Assembly: GCA_910586405.1 (NCBI GenBank)
Contig: CAJUII010000001.1
Location: 46,414 to 110,413, forward strand
Reading direction: 5' to 3'
Source: an uncultured Lachnospiraceae bacterium
GTDB taxonomy: Bacteria > Bacillota > Clostridia > Lachnospirales > Lachnospiraceae
Length of the DNA stretch: 64,000 bases
This document shows positions 1-8,200 of this stretch, piece after piece. A model generated the notes under the pieces. The model was not told the DNA's origin. It searched no databases and saw only the letters and a list, made by a program, of their open reading frames with translations. Made by a program: the position numbers and the translations under genes. How positions within the stretch are numbered: the stretch's first letter is position 1; every line of letters begins with the position of its first letter.

Positions 1-2
1 TT

Positions 3-224
3 CCATATATGGCAAACCTTGCACGCAAATACCTGCGCGATGAATATGGGTTTACGTACAAAGATTCTCTGTTTTCGATGAAACCGATCTTGATGAGCTC
101 GGAGATTGACGATTCGAGGCCCACGGTCGTTCGAACATACACGTCAAATCCTACGTTTGTCGGCGTTTTGTCGGGCAAAATCAATACAGTGTACGACCTT
201 GACGATATATTGGAAGGGGTATAG
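3..224 (+). CDS. C-terminal fragment of an unidentified gene
   Basis: An open frame enters from the left edge and stops at 222-224. About 73 codons are visible. The first ATG in view (position 9) has no ribosome binding site and the frame stays open upstream of it, so this is most likely the 3' end of a longer gene. The fragment is soluble, with no membrane segment, and ends in an acidic stretch (YDLDDILEGV). I do not recognise the family. It ends 3 bases before the next gene, so it is probably the preceding member of the polysaccharide operon. Confidence 0.5.
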   Translation, partial: PYMANLARKYLRDEYGFTYKDSLFSMKPILMSSEIDDSRPTVVRTYTSNPTFVGVLSGKINTVYDLDDILEGV

Positions 225-227
225 CAC

Positions 228-1160
228 ATGACAAGCAAGGAAAAGAATTTTATGTCCGCGGTGCTCTATGTGCACAATGATGCGGCGTCGATCGCAGATT
301 TTCTGCGGACGGTGATGACCATGCTGGAGGAGCATTTTGAGCACTCGGAGATCATCTGTGTGAATGACTGCTCGCAGGACAACAGTGTTGAGATCCTGCG
401 CGAGATTGGCAGACATGCCAAAAGCACGACAGTGACCGTGCTGAACATGAGCTATTTTCATGGGGTGGAGACCGCGATGAATGCGGGCATGGATTTGGCG
501 ATCGGGGATTTTGTGCTGGAGTTTGATGCCTGTGTCCCGGATTTCGCAGCGTCGGTGATCATGGATGTCTATCGGAAGTCACTTGAGGGATACGACATAG
601 TGAGCGCTTCCCCTGACAGGAAACAGCGGTTTACATCGAGCATATTTTATCATGTATTCAATCGGTTCACAGACTTTTCGTATCAATTGGGCACAGAGCG
701 CTTTCGGGTACTCAGCCGCAGGGTGATCAACCGCATCAGCAGCATGAACAAGTCTGTGCCGTACCGCAAGGCAGTGTATGCAAACTGCGGGCTGAAAACA
801 GCAAACATCCGATATGAGGCAGCAGGCGCCCAGACGGCAAAGCAGGATAAGACAGAGCGCAAGTACCGGACAGACCTTGCGGTCAACAGTATGATCTTAT
901 TCACAGAACTCGGCTATCGGTTTGCGGTGACGATGACGGTACTCATGATGCTCGTTGCGGTGCTGGTCGCGGCGTACTCCGCAGTCGTATATTTGTTTAG
1001 CAATCCGGTTGCAGGCTGGACGACGACGCTCTTTTTTATGTCGTTTGCCTTTTTTGGGCTGTTTGGCATTCTGACCATCATTATCAAGTATTTACAGATT
1101 TTGGTGGATTTGGTATTCAGGCGCAAGAAATACAGCTTTGAGAGTATAGAAAAAATGTAA
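228..1160 (+). CDS. GT2 glycosyltransferase, GtrB/polyprenyl-phosphate type, membrane anchored
   Basis: A 310-residue protein with an N-terminal GT-A fold and two C-terminal membrane helices (about residues 233-257 and 264-292). This is the layout of GtrB/DPM1-like enzymes that load a sugar from a nucleotide donor onto a polyprenyl phosphate at the inner membrane face. The nucleotide-binding region NDCSQDNS is present. The usual DADLQDP metal site reads FDACVPDF, so the second Asp of the DxD pair is replaced by Cys. That may change metal binding or activity. It starts 3 bases after the preceding stop and is followed by an SDR gene, consistent with operon membership. The family call is firm, but the donor and acceptor cannot be read from the sequence. 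Confidence 0.75.
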   Translation: MTSKEKNFMSAVLYVHNDAASIADFLRTVMTMLEEHFEHSEIICVNDCSQDNSVEILREIGRHAKSTTVTVLNMSYFHGVETAMNAGMDLAIGDFVLEFDACVPDFAASVIMDVYRKSLEGYDIVSASPDRKQRFTSSIFYHVFNRFTDFSYQLGTERFRVLSRRVINRISSMNKSVPYRKAVYANCGLKTANIRYEAAGAQTAKQDKTERKYRTDLAVNSMILFTELGYRFAVTMTVLMMLVAVLVAAYSAVVYLFSNPVAGWTTTLFFMSFAFFGLFGILTIIIKYLQILVDLVFRRKKYSFESIEKM

Positions 1161-1191
1161 ATAAAAATCGATAGGAAGATGGAGGGGTAAT

Positions 1192-2172
1192 ATGGTAGCA
1201 TTGGTTGGTTATTCAGGATTTGTAGGAAGCAATCTTTATTCGAGGGCGAGAAACCGCATCAAGGGCGTGTTTAACTCGCAAAATATAGAGAAGGCGTACG
1301 GGCTGGAGCCGGAGGTGCTCATCTATGCGGGGGTGCGTGCGGAGAAATACCTTGCAAACAGCGCGCCGGAGAGCGATCTGGAGCAGATTCTGGAGGCGGA
1401 GGCAAATATCAAGGCGATCAATCCGCAGCGGCTAGTGCTGATCTCCACAATTGATGTCTACAAAAATCCTGTGGGGGTAGATGAGACGGACTCTGTGTTT
1501 TCTGACGGCAAGGGCGGGACAGGAAACGGCATACATCCTTATGGCTTAAACCGATATTATCTCGAAGCGTGGGCGAGAAAGCATTATCCAGATGCACTGA
1601 TTGTCAGGCTTCCGGGATTATATGGCTATAATATCAAGAAAAACTTCATCTATGACTATATGAATGTGATACCGACGATGCTGAAAAAGGAAAAGCTCCA
1701 GGAACTCAAAGTGCTTGAGAAGGCTGGTGAGGGCATCCTGCTTGAGGACTGCTATGAGGCAGCGGGCAACGGGTTCTACAGATGCAAGAGTCTGGACAGG
1801 GAAAAGAGGGAGCTTTTGAAGAAAAAGTTTAAAAAACTTGGCTTTACGGCGCTCAATTTCACGGACAGCCGAAGCACGTTTCAGTTTTATTCCTTAGGGC
1901 GGCTCTGGGAGGATATTCAGACAGCGCTCAACGAGGGGATCACGCTCTTAAATGTTGCGACGGAGCCGGTTTCTGCCGCGGAGCTGTACAAGACGCTCAC
2001 AGGGGAAGTCTTTAAAAATGAATTGAAGGGAGTCCCGGCAAAGTATGATTTCAGGACTACATACGCCTCGAAATTTGGCGGCAGGGACGGCTATATTTAT
2101 GATAAGGAAGCAGTCCTGACAGACATTAAGATGTTTGTGGAGCACATGATCAAAGAGGGAGAACAGCGATGA
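1192..2172 (+). CDS. NAD(P)-dependent epimerase/dehydratase family protein (extended SDR), atypical active site
   Basis: A 326-residue protein with an N-terminal Rossmann motif GYSGFVG (residues 6-12) typical of extended SDR nucleotide-sugar enzymes. Ser85/Thr86 sit where the catalytic Ser/Thr is expected. The usual YxxxK pair reads YGLNR (Tyr117, Arg121), so the catalytic lysine is replaced by arginine. The protein may act as a modified reductase or epimerase, or may have lost classic SDR chemistry. The start has a good GGAGGGG ribosome site 4-8 bases upstream. The end overlaps the next start by 4 bases (ATGA), which suggests translational coupling. It does not look like RfbD or GalE, and the substrate is unknown. 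Confidence 0.65.
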   Translation: MVALVGYSGFVGSNLYSRARNRIKGVFNSQNIEKAYGLEPEVLIYAGVRAEKYLANSAPESDLEQILEAEANIKAINPQRLVLISTIDVYKNPVGVDETDSVFSDGKGGTGNGIHPYGLNRYYLEAWARKHYPDALIVRLPGLYGYNIKKNFIYDYMNVIPTMLKKEKLQELKVLEKAGEGILLEDCYEAAGNGFYRCKSLDREKRELLKKKFKKLGFTALNFTDSRSTFQFYSLGRLWEDIQTALNEGITLLNVATEPVSAAELYKTLTGEVFKNELKGVPAKYDFRTTYASKFGGRDGYIYDKEAVLTDIKMFVEHMIKEGEQR

Positions 2173-2990
2173 AGCTTTCGATATCAAATATTGCGTGGAC
2201 ATCCGAAGAGGACGATCAAGTCTATGCGCTGATGCATCAATATGGCTACACGGGACTGGAAATCGCACCGACACGTTTTTTTGAGACGGCGCCGTATGAG
2301 GACTTGGAGGCGGCGAGAGCATGGCGGGAGGCGTTTGCCAGCGAGGAAGGCTTTGCGATTCCGTCCATGCAGTCTATCTGGTTTGGCAGGACAGAGAAGC
2401 TCTTTGCGGCGTCGGAGCAGCGGCGGACGCTTTTGGCGTATACGAAAAAAGCGGTTGATTTCGCAGGTGCTGTCCGGTGTGCCAATCTCGTGTTTGGCAG
2501 TCCCAAAAACAGAGCGCTGCCAGATCGGGCAGATCGCGCACTGTGGCAGCAGGGCGTGGCATTTTTTAAGGAGATTGGCGACTATGCGGCATCGCAGCAG
2601 GCGGTGATTGGCATGGAGGCAAACCCCGCAATCTATCAGACGAACTATATCAATACGACGCAGGAGGCGATACAGCTTATTCAGGAAGTGGCATCAGACG
2701 GATTCCGGCTCAATCTTGATATCGGAACGATGATTGAGAACAAAGAGCGCGTCGAGGTGCTGGAGAAAAATGTGTCGCTGATCAGCCATGTGCATCTCAG
2801 TGAGCCTTTTTTAAAACCCATTGTGACCAGCGTGGACCGGAGAGGGTTTCATGGGGAACTGGCTGCTTTTCTGCGGGAGAATAACTATCAAGGCTATGTG
2901 TCGGTGGAGATGGGCAAGACGGAGGACGGTGTGGACCGGATTGCGCTGTTAGACGAGATATTGGCATATGGAAGGGAGATGTTTGCATGA
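2169..2990 (+). CDS. Sugar phosphate isomerase/epimerase-like TIM-barrel protein
   Basis: A 273-residue soluble protein matching the xylose-isomerase-like TIM barrel superfamily (AP endonuclease family 2 fold). Visible hallmarks are a Glu in IGMEAN near the middle, an Asp in LNLDIG, a His pair around ISHVHLSEP and a late Glu in VSVEMG. These give the usual metal-ligand set of Glu, Asp, His and Glu. The family includes ketose epimerases and inositol catabolism enzymes. Here, between an SDR protein and a GT2, a role in making or editing a sugar precursor is inferred. It is coupled by 4-base overlaps to both neighbours. The specific reaction is not assignable. Confidence 0.65.
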   Translation: MKLSISNIAWTSEEDDQVYALMHQYGYTGLEIAPTRFFETAPYEDLEAARAWREAFASEEGFAIPSMQSIWFGRTEKLFAASEQRRTLLAYTKKAVDFAGAVRCANLVFGSPKNRALPDRADRALWQQGVAFFKEIGDYAASQQAVIGMEANPAIYQTNYINTTQEAIQLIQEVASDGFRLNLDIGTMIENKERVEVLEKNVSLISHVHLSEPFLKPIVTSVDRRGFHGELAAFLRENNYQGYVSVEMGKTEDGVDRIALLDEILAYGREMFA

Positions 2991-3784
2991 TCTATGGAGG
3001 AAGAATGGGCGTTCCAGCTTTTTCGTATGATGAGTATGCACCAAAGACAAAGGCGTATGTGGTATTAATCCCGGTGATCAATGAGGGAGAGCGCATCTTA
3101 AAAGAACTTTACCGCGCGTATAAACATCATATCGCGGACTGTGCAGATATCGTGATCTGCGACGGGGGATCAACGGACGGCAGTTTACAGGAGCGTAGAC
3201 TAAGGAAGCTGCAAGTCAATACACTGCTCGTCAAGAAGGACAAAGGAAAGCAGGGCGCACAGCTTCGGATGGGGATTTACTGGGCGCTCAGGAGAGGTTA
3301 CAAGGGGATTATCACCATAGATGGCAATTACAAGGACAGTATCGAGGATATTCCGCGTTTCATACAAAAGCTTGAGGAGGGATATGACTTGGTGCAGGGT
3401 TCTCGTTTTGTCCGGGGAGGAAGGGCGGTCAACACGCCCTTTAGCAGGCTGCTTGCAGTCCGTCTGATTCATGCGCCTGTGATCTCTGCGACGGCTGGGC
3501 AGCGTTTCACCGATACGACCAATGCCTACAGGGCTTACTCTGCGCGGTATCTGCAAGACGAGCGGGTGGCGCCGCTGCGCGATGTCTTTATGACCTATGA
3601 GCTGCTTGCCTATCTGTCAGTCAGGGCGACGCAGCTTGGCTACAGGGCATGTGAGATTCCAGTCAAGCGCGTGTATCCCAAGAAGGGAAAAACTCCGACA
3701 AAAATCAGCTTTTTCAAAGGAAACAGCGAGTTGATGAAAATTTTATTTAGAAATTACCGGGGAGCATACAACCCGGATTTTTGA
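2987..3784 (+). CDS. GT2 glycosyltransferase, DPM1-like
   Basis: A 265-residue single-domain GT-A protein without membrane helices. It has the donor-site region ICDGGSTDGS and the core TIDGNYKDS in place of the common DADLQDP, followed by a region ending in VQGSRF that is typical of dolichyl-phosphate-mannose-synthase-like bacterial enzymes. The start overlaps the upstream isomerase-like gene by 4 bases (ATGA). An in-frame ATG at 3005 is an alternative start. A strong promoter for the next transcription unit begins inside its stop codon, so this is probably the last gene of the first operon segment. Substrates are unknown. Confidence 0.7.
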   Translation: MIYGGRMGVPAFSYDEYAPKTKAYVVLIPVINEGERILKELYRAYKHHIADCADIVICDGGSTDGSLQERRLRKLQVNTLLVKKDKGKQGAQLRMGIYWALRRGYKGIITIDGNYKDSIEDIPRFIQKLEEGYDLVQGSRFVRGGRAVNTPFSRLLAVRLIHAPVISATAGQRFTDTTNAYRAYSARYLQDERVAPLRDVFMTYELLAYLSVRATQLGYRACEIPVKRVYPKKGKTPTKISFFKGNSELMKILFRNYRGAYNPDF

Positions 3785-3809
3785 CAAAGATTGTGGAACA
3801 TGATATAAT
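3781..3809 (+). promoter_or_regulatory. Perfect sigma-A promoter with extended -10
   Basis: TTGACA (3781-3786), a 17-base spacer, then TATAAT (3804-3809) preceded by TGA, giving an extended -10 TGNTATAAT. Both hexamers match consensus exactly. The -35 overlaps the stop codon (3782-3784) of the upstream GT2. Transcription would start near 3816 and run into the initiating sugar transferase at 3843, whose ribosome site is GAGGGAG. Confidence 0.85.
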
Positions 3810-3842
3810 GCACAGTATTGGCAGAGGGTTTGAGGGAGTAAC

Positions 3843-5267
3843 ATGGAGAACGTCAGAAGGAAAAACAAAATGATAGAGACTTACAGCATCCTGCTCATCG
3901 ACATTCTGAGCGCTGTAGTGTCCTATGCTTTGGCATTGTTTATTCGATTCAACGTCATTAACTACGAAAATTATCCCAAACAGTTTCATCTCATGGTAGG
4001 GGCATACATTGTTGTTCTGTGCCTGCTCTACAATATGTTTCTCGATGCCAACAGAAATTTTTTTACGAGAGGTTACTATCAGGAATTTTACTATACAGTG
4101 AGATATACAGTCATTATTGTCATGGGGCTGGTGCTGGTGTTGTATCTCACACAGCAGGCCTATGCGTTCTCGCGCTCCGTTTATGTGTTTTTTGCAGTTT
4201 TGAATATCGGAATAGCGTATGTGCTGCATATGGTCTTTAAGAAGGCGATGTGGAAATATTATCGCAAGAGCACGAGTGCTGAGAAGATGCTTGTGGTCGC
4301 GCTCGACAGCATGGCGGAGGAGCTTCTGGGGAATCTTATCGAGCGCAAGGAGTGGTATTATGATATTACGGCGGCGGTCATCTATGATGCGGACCGAAGG
4401 GGCAGCAGAATCAAAGAAGTCCCCGTTGTGGCGTCGAAGGCGGAGCTCTATGAGACGGTTATTCAGATGACGGTGGACGAGGTGTTTATCTGTCTGCCGG
4501 GTATTCCGGTCACAGAGATACGTGATATGGTCTGGAAATTTGAGGAGATGGGACTCACATGTCACTATAACGTTGACTTGTTCAGCCGATCTAATCCCAA
4601 CACTTATGTGCAGCAGATGGCAGGCTACAGTGTGATTTCCTTTTCACTAAAGACAATGGATTCGAGGAGGCTTCTGATCAAGCGGCTTGTGGATATTATC
4701 GGCGCGCTCGTCGGACTTGCGATCACGGCTGTGCTCACGCCCTTTGTGGCGCTTGCGATCCGGCTTGACTCGCCGGGACCGGTATTCTTTTCGCAGACGC
4801 GCATCGGTAAAAACGGACGGCGCTTTAAAATCTGGAAGTTCCGTTCCATGTACACAGATGCGGAGGCGCGCAAGAAGGAGCTGGAGGCGCGCAATGAGGT
4901 GAAAGGACTGATGTTCAAAATGGAGGATGACCCGCGTATCACCAAGGTTGGCAGATTCCTTCGAAAGACAAGCATCGATGAGACACCGCAATTTCTCAAT
5001 ATTCTAGTGGGAGATATGAGCCTGGTCGGCACGCGCCCGCCGACGGAGGATGAATTTGAGCAGTATAACGGATATTACAGACGGCGCATGAGCATCACGC
5101 CGGGGCTCACAGGAATGTGGCAGGTCAGCGGCAGGAGTGATATTCAGGATTTTGAGGAGATTGTGAAGCTGGATTTAGCATATATCGATAACTGGTCCCT
5201 GGGACTGGATATCAAGATTTTGTTTATGACGGTGTTTACCGTTTTGGGAAGAAAGGGTTCGAGGTAG
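3843..5267 (+). CDS. Polyprenyl-phosphate sugar-1-phosphate transferase (WbaP/CpsE-like initiating enzyme)
   Basis: A 474-residue membrane protein. Its N-terminal half carries about four to five hydrophobic segments plus a Rossmann-like region. Its C-terminal bacterial sugar transferase domain (about 280-474) begins with KRLVDIIGA and contains KFRSM, KTSIDETPQ, SLVGTRPP and TPGLTGMWQ, all hallmarks of the family. It transfers a hexose-1-phosphate from a UDP-sugar to undecaprenyl phosphate at the membrane, the first committed step of polymer assembly. It has its own consensus promoter. A second enzyme of the same type lies at 34285, so the window carries two initiators. The sugar (glucose, galactose or other) cannot be told from the sequence. 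Confidence 0.88.
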   Translation: MENVRRKNKMIETYSILLIDILSAVVSYALALFIRFNVINYENYPKQFHLMVGAYIVVLCLLYNMFLDANRNFFTRGYYQEFYYTVRYTVIIVMGLVLVLYLTQQAYAFSRSVYVFFAVLNIGIAYVLHMVFKKAMWKYYRKSTSAEKMLVVALDSMAEELLGNLIERKEWYYDITAAVIYDADRRGSRIKEVPVVASKAELYETVIQMTVDEVFICLPGIPVTEIRDMVWKFEEMGLTCHYNVDLFSRSNPNTYVQQMAGYSVISFSLKTMDSRRLLIKRLVDIIGALVGLAITAVLTPFVALAIRLDSPGPVFFSQTRIGKNGRRFKIWKFRSMYTDAEARKKELEARNEVKGLMFKMEDDPRITKVGRFLRKTSIDETPQFLNILVGDMSLVGTRPPTEDEFEQYNGYYRRRMSITPGLTGMWQVSGRSDIQDFEEIVKLDLAYIDNWSLGLDIKILFMTVFTVLGRKGSR

Positions 5268-5268
5268 A

Positions 5269-6021
5269 GTGTCTAAGCTACAGTACTGTGAAATTTTAAA
5301 GACAAATATTAATGTGACGAATATGGCAGATACGCTCCACTATCTCGATACAAATCTCGATGCGCTGAGAGGAAGTTATATCTGTGTGTCCAATGTGCAC
5401 ACGACGGTACTGGCGTATGAGGATAAAGCGTATCGGAGGGTGCAGAACAGTGCGGCAATGGCGCTGCCTGACGGGGCGCCGCTGTCGGTCTACAGCAGAC
5501 ATGCAGGCTTCAAGGATGCCCAGCGTGTCACGGGACCTGATCTGATGACGGAACTGTTTCAGCGGGCACCTCAGAATGGATACCGCCATTTTTTCTATGG
5601 CTCGACGCCGCAGACGTTGGAGGCGATGCGTGTCACGCTTCGGAGGGAATATCCTGGGGTGGCGATCGCAGGGATGTATGCACCACCGTTTCGACCGCTC
5701 ACGCAGGAGGAAGACCGGGAAGTGACAGCGCTCATCAATGAGGCCAGACCGGATTTTGTCTGGGTCGGGCTCGGCGCACCCAAGCAGGAGCAGTGGATGT
5801 ACGACCATCGAGGCAGGCTGAATGCAGTGGCAATTGGTGTGGGGGCAGGATTTGATTACCTGGCTGGAACGATAAAGCGTGCGCCGCGTATCATGCAAAT
5901 GCTGTGTTTGGAATGGCTGTACAGGCTCTTGCAGGACCCAAGGCGCCTGTGGAAGCGGTATGTGACGACGAACATTAAATTTTTGAAATATATTTGCAGG
6001 GAGCGAAGAAATCGTGTATGA
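5269..6021 (+). CDS. WecB/TagA/CpsF family glycosyltransferase (GT26)
   Basis: A 250-residue protein with the family signature LGAPKQEQW in its C-terminal third, an early region containing NVHTTVLAYED, and PDGAPLSVYSR in the sugar-binding part. GT26 enzymes add the second sugar, classically ManNAc, onto the lipid-linked first sugar at the cytoplasmic membrane face. The start is GTG, one base after the previous stop, so translational coupling to the initiating transferase is likely. This pairs the first two steps of glycan assembly. The end overlaps the next gene by 4 bases. The family call is confident; the donor sugar is not determined. Confidence 0.88.
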   Translation: MSKLQYCEILKTNINVTNMADTLHYLDTNLDALRGSYICVSNVHTTVLAYEDKAYRRVQNSAAMALPDGAPLSVYSRHAGFKDAQRVTGPDLMTELFQRAPQNGYRHFFYGSTPQTLEAMRVTLRREYPGVAIAGMYAPPFRPLTQEEDREVTALINEARPDFVWVGLGAPKQEQWMYDHRGRLNAVAIGVGAGFDYLAGTIKRAPRIMQMLCLEWLYRLLQDPRRLWKRYVTTNIKFLKYICRERRNRV

Positions 6022-6917
6022 GAGGAAAGATTTGGTTTCACGCAGATGATTATGGCGTGACAGCAGCGCAGTCCGAACGGATTTTGAGCTGTTATCGGGA
6101 TGGGGTGCTCAACAGTGTCAGCGTATTGCCGAACACGGATGCACTCAGGGAATCGCTTGCGCTTTTGGATCAGGTGGACCCTGATGGAACACAGATCCGG
6201 CGTGTCCTGCATTTGAATTTTGTGGAGGGCAGACCTCTTGCCGGAGCGGATAAAGTGCCTGATTTGGTAGATAATTCCGGTTTTTTTGATAAATCGTTTA
6301 TACAGTTTTTTCGATGGAATTATATGAAGAGAGGAGCTGGGCGGCAAAAGCTTGTCAGACAGCTCAAATTAGAGATTGCAGCACAGCTTCGCGCTGTGAC
6401 GACAGAGAATGACTACAGGATCTCAGCGATCGACTCCCATCAGCATTACCATATGATTCCGCTTGTGTTTGACAGTCTGATGGAAGTATTATTAGAGAGG
6501 GAATTTGAACAACCTGGCATTCACCAGATTCGCGTGCCAGTGGACCCGGCAGCTCCGTTGATGCATCACGCTAAGATGCGCAGAGGAGTACCGGCGATCA
6601 ACTGGGTGAAATGGTGTATCCTAAAGATATATGCAGATCGAAATAAAAAAATTCTGCAAAGTAAGGGAATAGAGGCGCCACTGTTTTTTGGCATCTTCTA
6701 TACCTGTGAGATGAAAATGGAGGTAGTAGAGGCACTGCTTCCGGCATACAAAGCCTATGCGGACAGGACAAAACAGGCGTTGGAATTGATGTTCCATCCC
6801 GGGAATCTGACTGCCCGTGCTGAGCTTTTGGATGAGAGGAGTGAAGCGCTTGCAGCGTTTTATATGTCCGGCAACCGCGCTGATGAAGCCGAATGTATGA
6901 AGCGTATCGTACCGTGA
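6018..6917 (+). CDS. YdjC/ChbG-type carbohydrate deacetylase
   Basis: About 299 residues. The N-terminal HADDYG motif, the later SHQHYH motif and a C-terminal ELMFHPG match the ChbG/YdjC/HpnK deacetylase family, which removes acetyl groups from N-acetylhexosamine units with a divalent metal held by Asp and His. I chose the ATG at 6018 because it overlaps the upstream stop as ATGA; a TTG at 5994 is the only earlier in-frame option. In this setting it probably deacetylates a lipid-linked or polymer amino sugar made by the preceding GT26 pathway, which is inference. There is no signal peptide, so action in the cytoplasm is expected. Confidence 0.8.
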   Translation: MRGKIWFHADDYGVTAAQSERILSCYRDGVLNSVSVLPNTDALRESLALLDQVDPDGTQIRRVLHLNFVEGRPLAGADKVPDLVDNSGFFDKSFIQFFRWNYMKRGAGRQKLVRQLKLEIAAQLRAVTTENDYRISAIDSHQHYHMIPLVFDSLMEVLLEREFEQPGIHQIRVPVDPAAPLMHHAKMRRGVPAINWVKWCILKIYADRNKKILQSKGIEAPLFFGIFYTCEMKMEVVEALLPAYKAYADRTKQALELMFHPGNLTARAELLDERSEALAAFYMSGNRADEAECMKRIVP

Positions 6918-6976
6918 TTTTATGAGACAGAACTCTTGCCTTAAAATTTGTTAATGGTATCAAGAGGAGAAAAAAG

Positions 6977-8125
6977 ATGAAAAAGAAATCAATGGTAGCA
7001 ATGTTCATGACAATGACCGTCTTGCTTTCCGGCTGCGGAGAGCGGACAGATCTGGTGAAAGAGACCGTCATTGTGCGGGACAATGAAAACTGGACAGGGT
7101 GTGTAGAAGGGTGTATCTGTTATGAAACTGCGCCGACAGACAAGGAGCAGTCCAGCGAGGAGACAAGCCCAGAGTCAGAGCAGGAGACAATGACACAGAC
7201 AGCACCGGCAGAGACGCAGGAGACGATCGAATCAGAGCAGGAGCAGTCTGACACACAGGAGAGCGCCACGGAGCCGCAAGAGGAGGATATTTCGCAGCTC
7301 TCGGAAGGGGAGCTTGTGGCGCGTCGGGAGCAGCAGAAAAACTTTGAGGAGGCAAGAGAGTTATTGTACACCCTCAAGAACTCGAAGGATAAGACGTCGA
7401 GAATTAATCAGATGGACAGGCAGATTCTCGCGAACAATGCTTATGACTTTAGTGATAAGAACATTGTGTTTATCGGGGACAGTATCACAGAGGGAATCAC
7501 GAGTGCAGTCGATATCAACGGTAATCGTATCAGCTATGTCACCTATGCGGATTCGTATCTTCATTTTAAGAAGACGCTCAATCATGGCATGGGCGGGAGG
7601 ATGTTCTCGGTCTATGGAGATGAGGAGCTGTCTCTTGCCCTGAACTTTGGCAATGTCACCAATGTGGATTCCGATATAATCGTAGTGTTTGCAGGTATTA
7701 ATGATTATCTTAGCACACCGGTGAATAAGCGGTTTGGCGATGTGAATGACAAGCTCAGCACTGCGGGCTACTGTGGATCTGTGCGGTATTTTATGAAACA
7801 GCTCCAGGAATACTATGCGGACAGAGAGATCTTCTTCGTGACGACCTACAACACGACGAAGACGGTGGAATGTAATTACACAGATATCAATGGGCAGCCG
7901 ACGCTGAATGATTATATGGAGGTGCAGCGAAAGCTCGCCAAAGAGTTTGGATTTCATGTCATCGACCTTTACAGCACGGGATTTATGGACTGCTCTGACA
8001 AGGCTTCATCAGATTTTTATCTGAGAGACGGACTGCATCCAAAGGATAACGGAAATATTGTGCTGGGAGAACATATTGCGGCGGAGCTGTCACTGTATTT
8101 TGGCGAGAAGGAAGTAGATAAATAG
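6977..8125 (+). CDS. SGNH/GDSL-hydrolase lipoprotein
   Basis: A 382-residue exported lipoprotein. The N-terminus is a lysine-rich signal with lipobox LLSGC, so it is predicted to be anchored on the outer membrane face. A Glu/Gln/Thr/Ser-rich linker (about residues 52-115) precedes an SGNH hydrolase domain. The domain shows GDSITEG with nucleophile Ser169, a GMGG block, GIND, and DGLHPKD carrying the Asp351-His354 pair. SGNH enzymes of this kind remove acyl groups, often acetyl, from glycans. An esterase acting on the exported polysaccharide or on peptidoglycan is the likeliest role. It follows the deacetylase after a 59-base gap. Confidence 0.82.
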   Translation: MKKKSMVAMFMTMTVLLSGCGERTDLVKETVIVRDNENWTGCVEGCICYETAPTDKEQSSEETSPESEQETMTQTAPAETQETIESEQEQSDTQESATEPQEEDISQLSEGELVARREQQKNFEEARELLYTLKNSKDKTSRINQMDRQILANNAYDFSDKNIVFIGDSITEGITSAVDINGNRISYVTYADSYLHFKKTLNHGMGGRMFSVYGDEELSLALNFGNVTNVDSDIIVVFAGINDYLSTPVNKRFGDVNDKLSTAGYCGSVRYFMKQLQEYYADREIFFVTTYNTTKTVECNYTDINGQPTLNDYMEVQRKLAKEFGFHVIDLYSTGFMDCSDKASSDFYLRDGLHPKDNGNIVLGEHIAAELSLYFGEKEVDK

Positions 8126-8200
8126 TGCTTTGAGAATATAAACTGTACAAATGGGGAACGATACAGGCATTGAGAAACGAAATGTAGGAGAACAGATCAC

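Noticed and set aside
3747..4565. Long minus-strand open frame (272 codons) opposite the sugar transferase
   Set aside because: It lies wholly opposite a well-supported gene, has no ribosome site, is rich in His, Arg and Cys as antisense shadows are, and resembles no family. The same applies to the other minus-strand frames in the window.
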